A stretch of DNA of 64,000 bases from Actinopolyspora biskrensis (GTDB taxonomy: Bacteria > Actinomycetota > Actinomycetes > Mycobacteriales > Pseudonocardiaceae), in the NCBI RefSeq assembly GCF_013408175.1, contig NZ_JACBYW010000002.1, forward strand, positions 310,001 through 374,000, given 5' to 3'. Shown here piece by piece: positions 18,260 to 28,568 of the stretch (position 1 is its first letter; every line of letters starts with the position of its first letter). The position numbers and the translations under genes are program-made. The notes beneath the pieces are model-generated. The model saw only the letters and a program-made list of their open reading frames with translations, did not search any database and had not been told where the DNA came from.

Positions 18260-19672
18260 TCACACCCCGTAGATCCTGGTCCGGGCCCGTCGGTAGGCGT
18301 CCCGGACCTCGGCCCCCGAATCGACGTCGCCGACCTCGTACCGCTCGTAGCGCAGTTGCCAGTCCGGTGGCTGCTCGGTCCCGGCTGCGACCCACGCGGC
18401 CTGCTTGGCCGCGCCCAGCGCGACGTACTCCGCCGGTTCCGGCACGTGCACGTCCACGCCGAACAGGGAGGGGGCCATCGCGCGTACGGCGGGGGAGTCG
18501 GCCGCTCCTCCTATCAGCAGGACACGGCGCACCGTCGCCCCGACTTCGCGCAGCGCCTCCACTCCGTCGGCCAGGCCGCACAGCATCCCCTCCACGGAGG
18601 CCCGTGCCAGGTTCTCCGGGGTCATGTTCGTGCCCCGCATGCCCGTGAGCGAACCGGTGGCCTCCGGCAGGTCCGGAGTGCGCTCCCCCTCGAGGTAGGG
18701 GATCAGGGTCAGTCCCCCCGCTCCGGGGGCCGCCGACAGCGCGAGGTCGCTGAGCCCGTCCAGATCGGTCCCCAGGGCGTTGGCGGCGGAGTCCAGCACG
18801 CGAGCGGCGTTCAACGTGCACACGAGCGGGAGGTAGCGGCCGGTCGCGTCGCAGAACCCGGCCACGGTTCCGGTCTCCTCGGCGGTGGGGTGGTCGGAGA
18901 CGGCGAAGGCGGTGCCCGATGTTCCGAGCGAGACGACCACGTCGCCCGGACCGATGCCCATCCCCAACGCGGCCGCCATGTTGTCGCCGGTACCGGGGCC
19001 GAGCACGGCACCGCTGAGCTCGTCCAGTCCGTTGACCTCGCCGGCCTTGTCGGAGGAGCCCAGGACCTCGGGGAGCCGCGGTGTGCGCCCGCCCAGCACC
19101 TCCCGGCACAGCTCCGGCAGCCACTCCCCGGACCGCGGGGAGAAGTACCCCGTCCCGGAAGCGTCACCACGATCGGTGCAAGCCCTCTCCGGGCGGCCCG
19201 CCAGCCGCCATGTCACCCAGTCGTGCGGCAGGAGAACCCGGTCCAAACGATCCGCGTTGTGCGGTTCGTTCTCGGCGAGCCAGGCCAGCTTGGTCAGGGT
19301 GAAGCTCGCCACCGGCACGAGCCCGGTTCGTTCGGCGAGCTCGTTCGCTCCGTGGCGTTCGATCAGCTCACGAGCCTGCGGGGCCGACCTGGTGTCGTTC
19401 CACAGCAGCGCGTCCCGCAGGGGCGTTCCGCCGTTGTCGAGCGGAACCAGGCCGTGCTGTTGACCGGCGACCGAGACGGCGTCGACGGGTCCGGGGGCCT
19501 GGTCGATCGCCTGCCGAACCGCCTCGCCGCAGGCCGTCCACCACACGGCGGGGTCGATCTCGGTCTGAGGAGGGTGCGGGGACTTCCCCTCGGAGACCAC
19601 CACGCCGTCCTCCGAGTTCACCACCACGGCCTTGGTGGACTGAGTGGACGAGTCGATACCCAGAACGAACAC
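18260..19672 (-). CDS. xylB: xylulokinase
   Basis: 470-aa FGGY-family sugar kinase that phosphorylates D-xylulose. The ATP-binding start GIDSSTQSTKAVV, the VAGQQHGLV catalytic-region motif, the GDASGTGYF segment and C-terminal GGAADSPAVRAM are present. GTG start at 19672: GAGGAGGA lies about 5 nt upstream and the sequence begins VLGIDSSTQ, as in the family; the open frame extending to 20008 is not supported. It follows xylA by 175 bp in the same orientation. Confidence 0.95.
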   Translation of the reverse strand: MFVLGIDSSTQSTKAVVVNSEDGVVVSEGKSPHPPQTEIDPAVWWTACGEAVRQAIDQAPGPVDAVSVAGQQHGLVPLDNGGTPLRDALLWNDTRSAPQARELIERHGANELAERTGLVPVASFTLTKLAWLAENEPHNADRLDRVLLPHDWVTWRLAGRPERACTDRGDASGTGYFSPRSGEWLPELCREVLGGRTPRLPEVLGSSDKAGEVNGLDELSGAVLGPGTGDNMAAALGMGIGPGDVVVSLGTSGTAFAVSDHPTAEETGTVAGFCDATGRYLPLVCTLNAARVLDSAANALGTDLDGLSDLALSAAPGAGGLTLIPYLEGERTPDLPEATGSLTGMRGTNMTPENLARASVEGMLCGLADGVEALREVGATVRRVLLIGGAADSPAVRAMAPSLFGVDVHVPEPAEYVALGAAKQAAWVAAGTEQPPDWQLRYERYEVGDVDSGAEVRDAYRRARTRIYGV

Positions 19673-19847
19673 GACTTCCTCCTCGAAAAGCACTGCGTCG
19701 TGAATGTGCGAGACTACGCCGAACGCGGGCTGCGAGGCAGCCCGCGTTCGACGACTGACCGATGTCTTCCGTTCGCCCCCGTCGCGGGTGGTCGCCCGGC
19801 GGAACCCCGACCCGGAAAGCATCGTTCCGCGAGGCCCCGATCCGTGC

Positions 19848-21011
19848 TCAGCCGACTCCCATGAGGTGTTCCAGGGCGAGCTGGTCGAGGCGTTCGTAGC
19901 GCATGGCCCGCTTGCCCACCTCCTCCGGATCGAAGTCCTCCTTCGCGGTGAGCAGTTCCGCGGCCTTCTCCCCCGGAGCGAGCGTGGGTCGGCGGAGCTC
20001 GGTGACACGGGAGGCTTCCAGCGCCTCCCGCACCCTGGGATCGGCGCGGAAGGCCGCGGCGCGGTCCCTGAGGATCAGGTAGTTGCGCATGCAGCCCGCC
20101 GCCGAGTCCCACACACCTTCCTCGTCCTCGGTCCGCGACGGTTTGAAGTCGAAGTGCCTCGGGCCGGAGTAGCCCGCGCTCTCCAGCAGGTCGACCGTGA
20201 AGAAGGCGCTTTTGAGATCACCGGCGCCGAAGCGCAGATCCTGGTCGAACTTGGCACCGTGCTGGCCGTTGAGGTCGAGGTGGAACAGCTTGTCCGACCA
20301 CAGTGCCTGGGCGATTCCGTGCACGTAGTTGAGCCCGGCCATCTGTTCGTGCCCGACTTCCGGGTTCACACCGACCATCTCGGGGTGCTGGAGACGTTCG
20401 ATGAACGCCAGCACGTGCCCCACGGTGGGCAGCAGGATGTCCCCGCGGGGTTCGTTCGGCTTGGGTTCCAGAGCCAGCCGCAGGCCGTAACCCCGGTCGC
20501 GGATGAACTCGCAGATCAGGTCGACACCTTCCTTGTAGCGCTCGAACGCGCTGTGGGCGTCGATCGCGGCATCCGATTCGGAGCCTTCCCTTCCACCCCA
20601 GGCCACGAAGGTCTCGGCTCCCAGCTCGGCCGCCAACTCGACGTTGCGCAGTACCTTTCGCAGCGCGAAACGCCTGATGTCGCGGTCGTTGGCCGTGAGG
20701 GCACCGTCCTTGAAAACCGGGTGTCCGAAGAGGTTGGTCGTCACCATCGGAACGGTCATCCCGGTCTCGTCGAGTGCCGCGCGGAAGCGGGAGACGGCTT
20801 CCTCGCGCTCCGAGTCGGACGCGGCGAACGGGATCAGGTCGTCGTCGTGGAAGGTGACTCCCCACGCGCCCCGCTCCGCCAGCTTGTGCACGGCCCGGAC
20901 CGGATCCAGATCGGGACGGGTGGCGGCGCCGAACGGATCGGCGCCCTGGAAGCCGACCGTCCACAGGCCGAACGAGAACTTGTCGGCCGGGGTGGGTGAG
21001 TAGTCGTTCAT
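19848..21011 (-). CDS. xylA: xylose isomerase
   Basis: 387-aa metal-dependent isomerase (D-xylose to D-xylulose), the class I length of Streptomyces and Actinoplanes enzymes. Active-site histidine is at residue 55 in TFHDDDL; the substrate lysine and metal ligand lie in [11 protein letters not shown]; further metal ligands are in NPEVGHEQM and [12 protein letters not shown] at 21011 with GGAGAGG upstream. It is the second enzyme of the leftward xylose operon. Confidence 0.97.
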   Translation of the reverse strand: MNDYSPTPADKFSFGLWTVGFQGADPFGAATRPDLDPVRAVHKLAERGAWGVTFHDDDLIPFAASDSEREEAVSRFRAALDETGMTVPMVTTNLFGHPVFKDGALTANDRDIRRFALRKVLRNVELAAELGAETFVAWGGREGSESDAAIDAHSAFERYKEGVDLICEFIRDRGYGLRLALEPKPNEPRGDILLPTVGHVLAFIERLQHPEMVGVNPEVGHEQMAGLNYVHGIAQALWSDKLFHLDLNGQHGAKFDQDLRFGAGDLKSAFFTVDLLESAGYSGPRHFDFKPSRTEDEEGVWDSAAGCMRNYLILRDRAAAFRADPRVREALEASRVTELRRPTLAPGEKAAELLTAKEDFDPEEVGKRAMRYERLDQLALEHLMGVG

Positions 21012-21132
21012 TCGGTTTCCTCTCCTTCGGAGTGGTTGCGCACCTGTCGTTGACGAGATGGACACCGATCGGCCCCTGCCGGCGGGGCCGAGTTCCCGCA
21101 GGATCGGTGTCCGCTCTCGTGCTCCCGGACCG

Positions 21133-21175
21133 GAGCCCCGGTCTCCGATGGGCCGTGGGCTCCGCTCCGGGGCTC
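21133..21175 (-). terminator. hairpin after the GH3 gene
   Basis: CCGGGGCTC (21167-21175) and GAGCCCCGG (21133-21141) form a 9-bp GC-rich stem with a 25-base loop, starting 4 bp past the GH3 stop codon. There is no U tract, as is common in actinomycetes. It may attenuate transcription into xylA rather than stop it fully. Confidence 0.5.
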
Positions 21176-21178
21176 GCG

Positions 21179-23902
21179 TCACTCGACCTTGACGACGAAG
21201 CTCGTCGACTCGGATGTGCCGCGGTACCGGACGTTCGCCGTGACTGTGGCCACGCCCCGGTCCCGGGTGCGGATCCCGCCGTGCCGGTTCACGGACACGA
21301 CGTCGGGCCGGTTGCTCCGGTAGTCGACCCGCATGCCCCTCGGGAGGGGCGCGTCCTGGGAGTCGGCGATGTGCCCACGCAGTGTTCCGTCGTTCATCGA
21401 CACGGTGATCCGCGGTTTCACCACGGTGTCCTGCGGAAACATCTTGCGGACCGTGATGCCGCGCTCACCGTCGCCCGCCGCGCGCGGTGTGGTGCTGACA
21501 GCGGCGGGTGCGGGCTTGAGCTCACCGTGCACGCCGACCGTCGCGCGTTGCGCGACCTCGGAACTCGAATGCGCCAGCCGGAACTCGTAGTTTCCGTTCG
21601 CCACCTCGTAACGCCCGGCCTGCTGGTCGAAGAACGCCAGATCACGTACGGGCACCTCGAAGTGCACCTGCTTGGTCTCACCCGGTTGCAGCGACACCTT
21701 CTCGAAGCCGGCCAGACGTTTGTCCGGACGTTGCGTCGGTGCTGGTCCGTCCGGGGGAGCGGTGTACAGCTGGACCACGTCCGAGCCCTTGGTCTCACCC
21801 GTGTTGGTGACCTCGGCGGTGGCCCGGACAGTGCCGTTGGCGTTCACCTGGTTGCGGTCCACCCGCAGATCGGAGTACTCGAAGCGCTCGTAACCGAGGC
21901 CGTGCCCGAAGGGGTAGGAGGCCCGACCGTCGAAGTACATGTAGGTCCGCCCCGGACCGCTACCGCTCTGTCGAATGCTGTAGTCCCCCATGGCCGGGAG
22001 CTGCGATTCGTCGCGGTACCAGGTGAAGGGCAGGTGCCCGCTGGGGTTCTGCGTGCCGAGCAGCACGTCGGCCAGGGCCTGGCCCTTGCGCTGCCCGTTG
22101 TAGGAGCTCCACAGCATCGCCGACACGTCGGAGGAGAAGCTGCTCACGTCGACCTGACCGATGGTCTCCATGTAGACGACCGTGTCGGGGTTGCGCGCCG
22201 CGACCTCGTTGATCAGCGAGGTCTGCGGTCTCGGCAGGTCGATCGACTTGCGGTCCTGGTCCTCCTTGGCCGTGCTCTCGTCGGTACCGGCGTAGACGAT
22301 CGCGGCGTCGTAGTCGGCCGACTCGCGCACCGACTCCCGGTTGAGCTTCTGCTCGTTTCCGGGAGCGGTTCCGGGCAGGTGGTCCACCACGGCGTCCGGG
22401 TTGACGGCTTTGACCGCGGCCTTGACGCCAACGTGTCCGTTGACCCCGTTGGCCCGGCCCGCGGAGTGCTGGTTGCTGGAGTAACCGCCCAGGTACATCT
22501 CCTCCGGATCGGCGTGGTCACCGATCACGGCGACGCGGTACTGGCCGGACTCGGGGACCTTCAGCGGGAGGAGCTTGTTCCCGCTGTCGCCGGAGGACTT
22601 GTTCTGCAGCAGCACGATCGACTCGGACGCGGCCTCACGAGCCAGTTTCAACCGCTGCGGCGTCTGAGTGACCGCGTTGTTGGAGTCCGAGTTCTCCCAG
22701 CTCCCCTCGGGGACGCGTTCACGTGCCCGCCGCACCCAGGGGACCTTCTCCGGGTCGTCGAACTCGCCGAGCTTGATCCGGATCGTGAACATCCGGATCA
22801 GCGAGGCGTCCATGAAGTTGGCCGTGTAGACCCCGTTGCCGGTTTCGATTCCCTGCTCGGCGGCCTTGGTCAGCGTGTTCGCGAAGTTGTGCTCGTCGTG
22901 GTAGCCCTTGTTGCAGTTCAGGTCCACCCCGGCAGCGTTCGCGTACGCGTTGCGTTCGACGTGGTCGAGCGGCTCGCCCGCGGGCTTCCATTGGTGCCCG
23001 TGCTGGATCTCGTAGACCGAGTCGCAGTCTGAGGTGAAAAAGCCCTCGAAGCCGAAGGTCTTGCGCGCCAGCGTGTCCAGCAGCTTCACGCTGGCCGAGG
23101 TCGGCACCCCGTTGACCCGGTTGTAGGAGCTCATGATGGACCCGGGGGAGCTGTTGCGGATCACCTCCTCGAACGGGGCCGTGTAGTACTCGCGCAACGT
23201 GCGCTCGTCCATGTCGGAGGATCCGGTGAGCCGGTTGAACTCGCTGTTGTTCGCCGCGAAGTGCTTGATGGTGGTGCTGGTCTTGAGGTAGCCGTTCGCG
23301 GAAGGCAGAAGTTCGCCGTCCTCGTCCTTGCCCTCCATTCCGTTGACGTACTGCGCGGCCATCTTCGCCGTCAGCCCGGGGTCCTCGCTGAACGTCTCGT
23401 CGTTGCGCCCCCAACGGGGGTCGCGGGCGAGGTTGATCGTCGGGGAGTAGAAGTTGAGGTCGCGCGTGTTGTCGCGAACGACTTCCCTGGCCTCACTGGA
23501 GGTCTCCTGGGCCACCCGGTACATCAGGTCCGGGTTCCACGTGGAGCCCATGGACAGGCTCACCGGGTAGGAGGTGGTGTTGGTCAGCACCTCTGGTTCG
23601 GAGTCGTCGGCCAGCTGTTCGCGGGCGACACCGTGTGCGGCCTCGTTCCACCAGCCGTAGGCGCGCACCCCGAGGCGAGGGATCGCCGGAGCACGGCTGC
23701 TGACCATCTGTTCGGCCTTCTCGGAGGGAGTCATCCGCGACACGAGGTCCGCGGCCCGCTCCCGGGCGGAGAAGCTCGGGTCGAGGTAGACGGGTTCGTC
23801 GTCGTCCGTGCTCGGTTCCTGTGCGGTGGCGGGTGCGGTGGACGCGGTGCACGCCATGCACAGACCGATCAGTGCCAGTAATCGTGTCGGTCGTCTGTTC
23901 AC
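21179..23902 (-). CDS. secreted GH3 beta-glycosidase (probable beta-xylosidase)
   Basis: 907-aa glycoside hydrolase. An N-terminal signal peptide ([20 protein letters not shown], cleavage probably near ATAQE) is followed by the GH3 barrel with [15 protein letters not shown] and KHFAANNSE. The nucleophile region is TSDCDS, with Asp292. Then come the GH3 C-terminal sandwich ([26 protein letters not shown]) and a fibronectin-III-like domain ([16 protein letters not shown]). The last 75 residues or so look like a bacterial Ig-like (Big_2) domain, [11 protein letters not shown]. Cluster membership with xylA, xylB and a sugar symporter points to xylo-oligosaccharides or xylosides; GH3 enzymes can also act on glucosides or arabinosides. 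It begins 29 bp after the symporter. Confidence 0.9.
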   Translation of the reverse strand: MNRRPTRLLALIGLCMACTASTAPATAQEPSTDDDEPVYLDPSFSARERAADLVSRMTPSEKAEQMVSSRAPAIPRLGVRAYGWWNEAAHGVAREQLADDSEPEVLTNTTSYPVSLSMGSTWNPDLMYRVAQETSSEAREVVRDNTRDLNFYSPTINLARDPRWGRNDETFSEDPGLTAKMAAQYVNGMEGKDEDGELLPSANGYLKTSTTIKHFAANNSEFNRLTGSSDMDERTLREYYTAPFEEVIRNSSPGSIMSSYNRVNGVPTSASVKLLDTLARKTFGFEGFFTSDCDSVYEIQHGHQWKPAGEPLDHVERNAYANAAGVDLNCNKGYHDEHNFANTLTKAAEQGIETGNGVYTANFMDASLIRMFTIRIKLGEFDDPEKVPWVRRARERVPEGSWENSDSNNAVTQTPQRLKLAREAASESIVLLQNKSSGDSGNKLLPLKVPESGQYRVAVIGDHADPEEMYLGGYSSNQHSAGRANGVNGHVGVKAAVKAVNPDAVVDHLPGTAPGNEQKLNRESVRESADYDAAIVYAGTDESTAKEDQDRKSIDLPRPQTSLINEVAARNPDTVVYMETIGQVDVSSFSSDVSAMLWSSYNGQRKGQALADVLLGTQNPSGHLPFTWYRDESQLPAMGDYSIRQSGSGPGRTYMYFDGRASYPFGHGLGYERFEYSDLRVDRNQVNANGTVRATAEVTNTGETKGSDVVQLYTAPPDGPAPTQRPDKRLAGFEKVSLQPGETKQVHFEVPVRDLAFFDQQAGRYEVANGNYEFRLAHSSSEVAQRATVGVHGELKPAPAAVSTTPRAAGDGERGITVRKMFPQDTVVKPRITVSMNDGTLRGHIADSQDAPLPRGMRVDYRSNRPDVVSVNRHGGIRTRDRGVATVTANVRYRGTSESTSFVVKVE

Positions 23903-23931
23903 TTCCGTCCCTCCTGGACTTGCTGTCGGGG

Positions 23932-25332
23932 TCAGACCTGTTGGGACTCGATTCCTTCCTTGGCCGGACCTTCGTGCAGGTCCGTTTCCAAGCCCTCCAA
24001 ACTCCGGCCGGTGGTTTCCGGCACGAACGCGCTGACGAAGACGAAGGACAGCACGCCGAGCGCGGCGAAGATGAGCATCGACCAGCCCTGTCCGATGGCG
24101 CCGAGAACGACGGGGAAGGCCAGCGAAACCACGAAGTTCGCCGCCCAGTTGCTCCAGGTGGCCAGCCCTTCGGCCGGCCCGCGGATCCGCAGCGGGTAGA
24201 GCTCGGGCAACATCACCCAGACGACCGGCCCCCAGGTCGCCCCGAAGGAGGCGATGTAGGTGGCCAGGCAGATGACGGTGATCACCGCGACGGTTTGTCC
24301 GGAGGCACCGACTATCAGGGTGAGGATCCCCAGCACTCCGAGACTGACGCTCATGCCGGTACTGCCGGTCAGCAACAGCCGCTTGCGGCCGATCCGGTCG
24401 GTGTAGCGGACCGCGATCAGGGTGAACAGCAGCATCACGGTCCCGATTCCGACCTGTGCGGCGATCGAGGCCCCGTCACCCATGCCGAGCTGCGTCAGCG
24501 TCGTGGGCGCGTAGTAGATGATGGTGTTGATGCCGACGAACTGCTGGAGCACGGCGAGTCCGATCCCGATGAACAGGGCGGGGCGGATCCATTTCGCCGT
24601 CAGGTCCCGCCAGCCCAGCTGTTCGCCGGTCTGGCGTTGCGCGGCCCGGATCTCCTCGAAGCCCTCAGCGACCTCTTCCGGTGGGCGGGTGCGTTCCAGG
24701 ACCGCGCGGGCTTCGTCCGTGCGGTCGCGGCTGGCCAACCAGCGCGGGGTCTCGGGCATGAACAGCATCCCGACGAACAGCGCCACCGCGGGAATGACCG
24801 CCAGCCCGAGCATCCACCGCCAGGCCTCCCACGGGGCCAGGGCGTAGTCGACGATGTAGGCGAGCAGGATGCCCGTGGTGATCAGCAGCTGGTTCAGCGA
24901 GGTCAGGGTCCCGCGGATCCGGGTGGGCGAGATCTCGGCGATGTACATCGGAACGATCACCGAGGCGAGGCCGACCCCGATGCCGATCACGAAGCGGGCG
25001 AGAACGAGATTGGCCACGTCGGGGCTGAACGCGGCCCACAGCGACCCGAGCGCGAACACGCACGCCGCGATCAGGGTCATCATTCGCCTGCCCAAACGGG
25101 CGGCCAGGCCGCCGCTGGTCAGTGCGCCGACCATCGCGCCGACGAGGATCCCGCTGGTCACCAGCCCCTGCAGGAACTCGTTGTCGGCTATTCCGAGCGG
25201 TCCTTTCAAGTAGAGCAGCGCTCCGGAGATCACCCCGGTGTCGTACCCGAACAGCAGCGCGCCGATGGCGCAGATCGTGGCGGGCAGATACACGGAGCGA
25301 GCGCTGCCGTGGCGCTGTTTCGTCTCTGTCAT
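23932..25332 (-). CDS. sugar:proton symporter, MFS sugar porter family
   Basis: 466-aa 12-helix transporter. Family signatures are GYDTGVISGAL in TM1, the GRR loop after TM2 (ARLGRRMM), the PMYIAEISPTRIRG motif, QQFVGINTIIYYAP in TM7 and PETTGRSLE at the C-terminus. ATG at 25332 with AGGAG upstream. As first gene behind the ROK operator and in one operon with xylosidase, xylA and xylB, it most likely imports D-xylose (XylE/GalP type). Confidence 0.93.
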   Translation of the reverse strand: MTETKQRHGSARSVYLPATICAIGALLFGYDTGVISGALLYLKGPLGIADNEFLQGLVTSGILVGAMVGALTSGGLAARLGRRMMTLIAACVFALGSLWAAFSPDVANLVLARFVIGIGVGLASVIVPMYIAEISPTRIRGTLTSLNQLLITTGILLAYIVDYALAPWEAWRWMLGLAVIPAVALFVGMLFMPETPRWLASRDRTDEARAVLERTRPPEEVAEGFEEIRAAQRQTGEQLGWRDLTAKWIRPALFIGIGLAVLQQFVGINTIIYYAPTTLTQLGMGDGASIAAQVGIGTVMLLFTLIAVRYTDRIGRKRLLLTGSTGMSVSLGVLGILTLIVGASGQTVAVITVICLATYIASFGATWGPVVWVMLPELYPLRIRGPAEGLATWSNWAANFVVSLAFPVVLGAIGQGWSMLIFAALGVLSFVFVSAFVPETTGRSLEGLETDLHEGPAKEGIESQQV

Positions 25333-25360
25333 CGGGCGTGCACTCCTGCGAGCCAATATG

Positions 25361-25383
25361 ATTTGTAAGAGGTAAAAACAAAT
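25361..25383. promoter_or_regulatory. xylose regulon operator (ROK repressor site)
   Basis: ATTTGT (25361-25366) and ACAAAT (25378-25383) form a perfect inverted repeat with an 11-base AT-rich spacer, 28 bp upstream of the symporter ATG and in the divergent region shared with the ROK gene. AT-rich TTTGT/ACAAA operators are typical of XylR-type ROK repressors. Confidence 0.7.
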
Positions 25384-25476
25384 TTGCCGATGTGTCAACC
25401 CCCACACCGATTGGCGCTGCTCAGCAGTGCCGAGTTGACTGGGCTTCGGCTATCCGCGAGAACGAGTGAGGACGTC

Positions 25477-26661
25477 TTGACCGCATCGACCGTGCAGGGC
25501 CGTGATCCGGCCAGCCTGCGACGCCACAACCTCCGCACCCTGTTGCGCCATCTGCACCTGCAGGGAGCCACCAGCAGGGTGCGGCTGGGAGAGGTGACCG
25601 GACTGACCCGCAGCACCATCGCGGATCTGGTCGGAGAGCTCGCCGAGCGGGGGCTGGCGGTCGAGACGGGATCCAGCCGGCCGCAGTCGGGCCGCGGCCG
25701 TCCTCCGATGATCGTCTCCCCCAGGGAGGAGACCGCCTACGTGCTGGCCGTGTCGGTCGATGTGGACACCATCGGGATCGGACGTGTGGGGCTCGGCGGC
25801 ACCCTGCTGGAGGAGTCGGAAGCCCGGCACGAACGGGGTCCGGGGGATCCGGCCGCGAGCGTGAGTCAGCTCGTCCGGCTGATCCACGCGGAAGTGGAGC
25901 CGTTCGAGCACGCGCCCCTCGCGGTGGGCATCGCGGTTCCCGGCCTGGTACGTGCCGAGGACGGAGTGGTCACCCGCGCCCCGAATCTGGGGTGGCGCGA
26001 GTTGAACCTGGCCGAGCGGTTGCGCGACGAACTCCGGTTCACCGGACCGATCGTGATCGGAAACGAGGCGCGGCTGGCCGCGTTGGCCGAGCACCGCCGG
26101 GGTGCGGGCAGGGACTGCGCCGACCTCGTCTACGTCTCCGCCGGGGTCGGAGTCGGCGGGGGAATAGTCACCCACGATCGACTGCTGACGGGAAGCACCG
26201 GCTACGCCGGAGAGGTCGGTCACATGATCACTAATCCCGGTGGGCGCTCCTGTCACTGCGGTGGCCGGGGGTGCTGGGAAACCGAGATCGGTGCGGACGC
26301 CCTGCTGAGCCAGGTGGGGGTGGTCGCCCCGACGAACCGGCACACGGCCCTGGAGGAACTGTTCGCCGGGGCCGAGCGCTCCGATCCGGAAGTCCTGGAA
26401 GCGTTCCGCCGGATGTGCCCCCCGGTCGCCGTCGGCCTGGCCAACCTGGTCAATGTTTTCGACCCGCGTCGGGTGCTGCTCGGGGGATGGCTGCGGTTGA
26501 TGCTGCGGCACACCGGGGAGGAGCTGCGCACGGCCCTCGACCAGCTCCGCGGGCTGCCCGAGCTCCCGGCGGACCTGCGGACCGCGCGGTTCGGTGAGCA
26601 GGGACGTCTGCTCGGGGCGGCCGAAGCCGCGGTCAGCGGTTTCCTCGCCGAGCTGCGCTGA
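25477..26661 (+). CDS. ROK family transcriptional repressor (XylR-like)
   Basis: 394-aa repressor. An N-terminal winged helix (ASLRRHNLRTLLRHLHL, TRSTIADLVGELAERGL, residues about 12-70) precedes an ROK sugar-kinase-like domain. That domain has VGIAVPGLV, VYVSAGVGVGGG, GYAGEVGHM and the zinc motif CHCGGRGCWE. The start is uncertain. TTG at 25477 has GTGAGGA upstream and places the protein at the family's usual length; an ATG at 25390 in frame would lie just after the operator. It is divergent from the xylose operon and presumably represses it until xylose binds. Confidence 0.88.
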   Translation: MTASTVQGRDPASLRRHNLRTLLRHLHLQGATSRVRLGEVTGLTRSTIADLVGELAERGLAVETGSSRPQSGRGRPPMIVSPREETAYVLAVSVDVDTIGIGRVGLGGTLLEESEARHERGPGDPAASVSQLVRLIHAEVEPFEHAPLAVGIAVPGLVRAEDGVVTRAPNLGWRELNLAERLRDELRFTGPIVIGNEARLAALAEHRRGAGRDCADLVYVSAGVGVGGGIVTHDRLLTGSTGYAGEVGHMITNPGGRSCHCGGRGCWETEIGADALLSQVGVVAPTNRHTALEELFAGAERSDPEVLEAFRRMCPPVAVGLANLVNVFDPRRVLLGGWLRLMLRHTGEELRTALDQLRGLPELPADLRTARFGEQGRLLGAAEAAVSGFLAELR

Positions 26662-26815
26662 GGGAGCCAGGGGCACGACCCGGAGCACCGGATCGAGCCG
26701 GCACTGCTCGCCCGGGGCAGGACGCGTCACCGGTTCGCCCGGTACTTCACCGCGCTCGAACCGGCGGGAGCGGTGACGAGTTGTTCGATGGCCCACGGCG
26801 TGCTGCTCTGTGACC

Positions 26816-27322
26816 ATGGCGGAAGACGAAACGGAGCGGTCCGCTGACGGGCACGCCGAGGAAGTGAGGGTCGCTCAGGTCGAAAACGGCCTGAGTGTTT
26901 ACGGCAGCGGTGTTCGTACCGCTCTGCGGAACAACGCCACGGCCTACGGTTTCTCGATAGCGATCACCTCCTCCTACGGTCTGGTCAACGGAGCCAGCGG
27001 TCCGGCCAGGAGCTGGGAGACGGTTTCCTTCGCGCTGGGAGCCGCCGTCGCGTTCGTGCTGGTGGGCGGGGTGTTTCTCAGCCGTTTCCGCAAAGGCGCT
27101 CTGCCGGAGAGCGCGCGGGTGGCCACGATAAGCGGGGCCGTAGACCTGTTGTCGATCTCCGCGTCCGTGGCCGTGGCTTACGGGTGTTCGCGAATCGCGG
27201 GGTACTGGGCGTGGCCCTTGACCGCCACGGGCACCGTGGTTACCTATCTGCTGGTGGGAGGGGCCGACATTCTGATAGCACGCAGCGCGGCGAACAGGAC
27301 GTCGCTGGCGCAGCGTCAGTGA
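26816..27322 (+). CDS. small membrane protein of unknown function
   Basis: 168 aa. An acidic N-terminal tail of about 30 residues is followed by three or four hydrophobic helices: a weak one near 40-55, WETVSFALGAAVAFVLVGGVFL, a segment around VDLLSISASVAVAYGCS, and TATGTVVTYLLVGGADILI. I know no function. ATG 26816 or GTG 26810 could start it; neither has a good ribosome site. Confidence 0.6.
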   Translation: MAEDETERSADGHAEEVRVAQVENGLSVYGSGVRTALRNNATAYGFSIAITSSYGLVNGASGPARSWETVSFALGAAVAFVLVGGVFLSRFRKGALPESARVATISGAVDLLSISASVAVAYGCSRIAGYWAWPLTATGTVVTYLLVGGADILIARSAANRTSLAQRQ

Positions 27323-27592
27323 ACACGGCCACGGGGGCGGAGGGCGGGCTTGTTCCGGGAGGAGTGTGTGGGGGTGGAACGGGAGGAATCAACTCGGAAC
27401 CGACGCGTAACCTCATCGGAGTACCCCGATCCTGGCCGCCCAGGTCGCCGGACAGCTGTCCCGGCCCTCCGGCGGACGCGGGCGTGGCGGAAGGGGCCGC
27501 GGACCGCGTGCTGTTCCGTCCGAGGAGAGAATGGGAGCGGCGACGCGGAGACGATCGAGACGTCGGCTCGGCCGGCTCGAGGGAGTGAGAAC

Positions 27593-28171
27593 ATGGGCGG
27601 CACCGGGATGGCCCCGGAGACGATCAGCGTTGTGCCCATGCGTATGGCGCACCTGGAAGGTGTGTTGGACCTGGGGTTTCGGACCTTCGACGTCTCCACC
27701 ATGCCGTACACCTCGTGGTCGCTGTCGAGCATCACGGAGCACTTCGACACTCAGCCGGAGGCGTGCTGGGTGGCCGAATCCGAAGGTGAGGTCCTCGGTT
27801 TCGTGCTCGGGTCCATGTCCTACGACGAACGCGAGGACTGGGGCTACATGGAATGGATCGCTCTCGACCCCCGTGCGCGCGGCAGCGGTGTGGCCAGTCA
27901 TCTGGTCGAGGCCTGTTGCCAGGCCCTTTTCGACGCGGGAGCGGCACGGATCATCACCGACGTCGAGCACGGGAACGACCCCTCCGCGCGGATGATGCGG
28001 CGCAACGCGTTCGCCGAGGGGGTGACTGTGACGCTGTTCGTCAGGAAGCGCCCGGAGGAATCGCCGAGCTTCGGACGCGCGCCCCACGTGCGCAGCAAGC
28101 CGGAGGATCCGGCCAGGGCACGGGTGCGCACGGTGGCGCGTCGTTCCACGGGAGGATCGGGGCCCACCTGA
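27593..28171 (+). CDS. GNAT family N-acetyltransferase
   Basis: 192-aa acetyltransferase with the acetyl-CoA-binding segment MEWIALDPRARGSGVASHLVEACC (motif A, R/QxxGxG form as RARGSG at about residue 96) and a preceding beta strand GEVLGFVLG. ATG at 27593 has GGGAGTGAG upstream. The substrate is unknown. The C-terminal 35 residues after VRKRPEE are basic, low-complexity and unlike GNAT proteins. Confidence 0.82.
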   Translation: MGGTGMAPETISVVPMRMAHLEGVLDLGFRTFDVSTMPYTSWSLSSITEHFDTQPEACWVAESEGEVLGFVLGSMSYDEREDWGYMEWIALDPRARGSGVASHLVEACCQALFDAGAARIITDVEHGNDPSARMMRRNAFAEGVTVTLFVRKRPEESPSFGRAPHVRSKPEDPARARVRTVARRSTGGSGPT

Positions 28172-28388
28172 CCCCGGGACTCCTCCGCGCCGGCCTCTCG
28201 GCCGGGAGACCGGAGCGGAGGTTCCGCGATGGAGCGGGGTGAACCTTTCCGCCCCGGCGCGCGGGCCTGCGGCGGTACTTCGGGCGGGGACGTGCGGGCG
28301 TGCCGCGAAGCGGCCCGTAAAGCTCCGCGGCGATATCGTGGTTGTATTGTGGGTGCAGGGAAAGCACTGTATGGAAGGGGACGTACGT

Positions 28389-28568
28389 ATGGGGCGCAAG
28401 CGCGCCAAGGCCAAGCAGGCCAAAATCGCACGTGAGCTCAAGTACAGTTCGCCACCGCTCGATATCGAGGCCTTGCAGGACGAGTTGGCCGAAGGTGAAT
28501 CCGAGGAAGAGGACGAGGACGAAGGGGAAAGTCGTGATTCGGAGAAATACGATCGGAACTCCGAATGA
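28389..28568 (+). CDS. DUF3073 family small protein
   Basis: 59-aa protein. The start MGRKRAKAKQAKIARELKYS is the hallmark of the actinobacterial DUF3073 family, followed by an LEAL-like segment and a very acidic tail (EEEDEDEGES). ATG at 28389 has GGAAGGGGA upstream; the longer open frame starting at 28239 is not supported. Its function is unknown and it is widely conserved in Actinobacteria. Confidence 0.9.
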   Translation: MGRKRAKAKQAKIARELKYSSPPLDIEALQDELAEGESEEEDEDEGESRDSEKYDRNSE

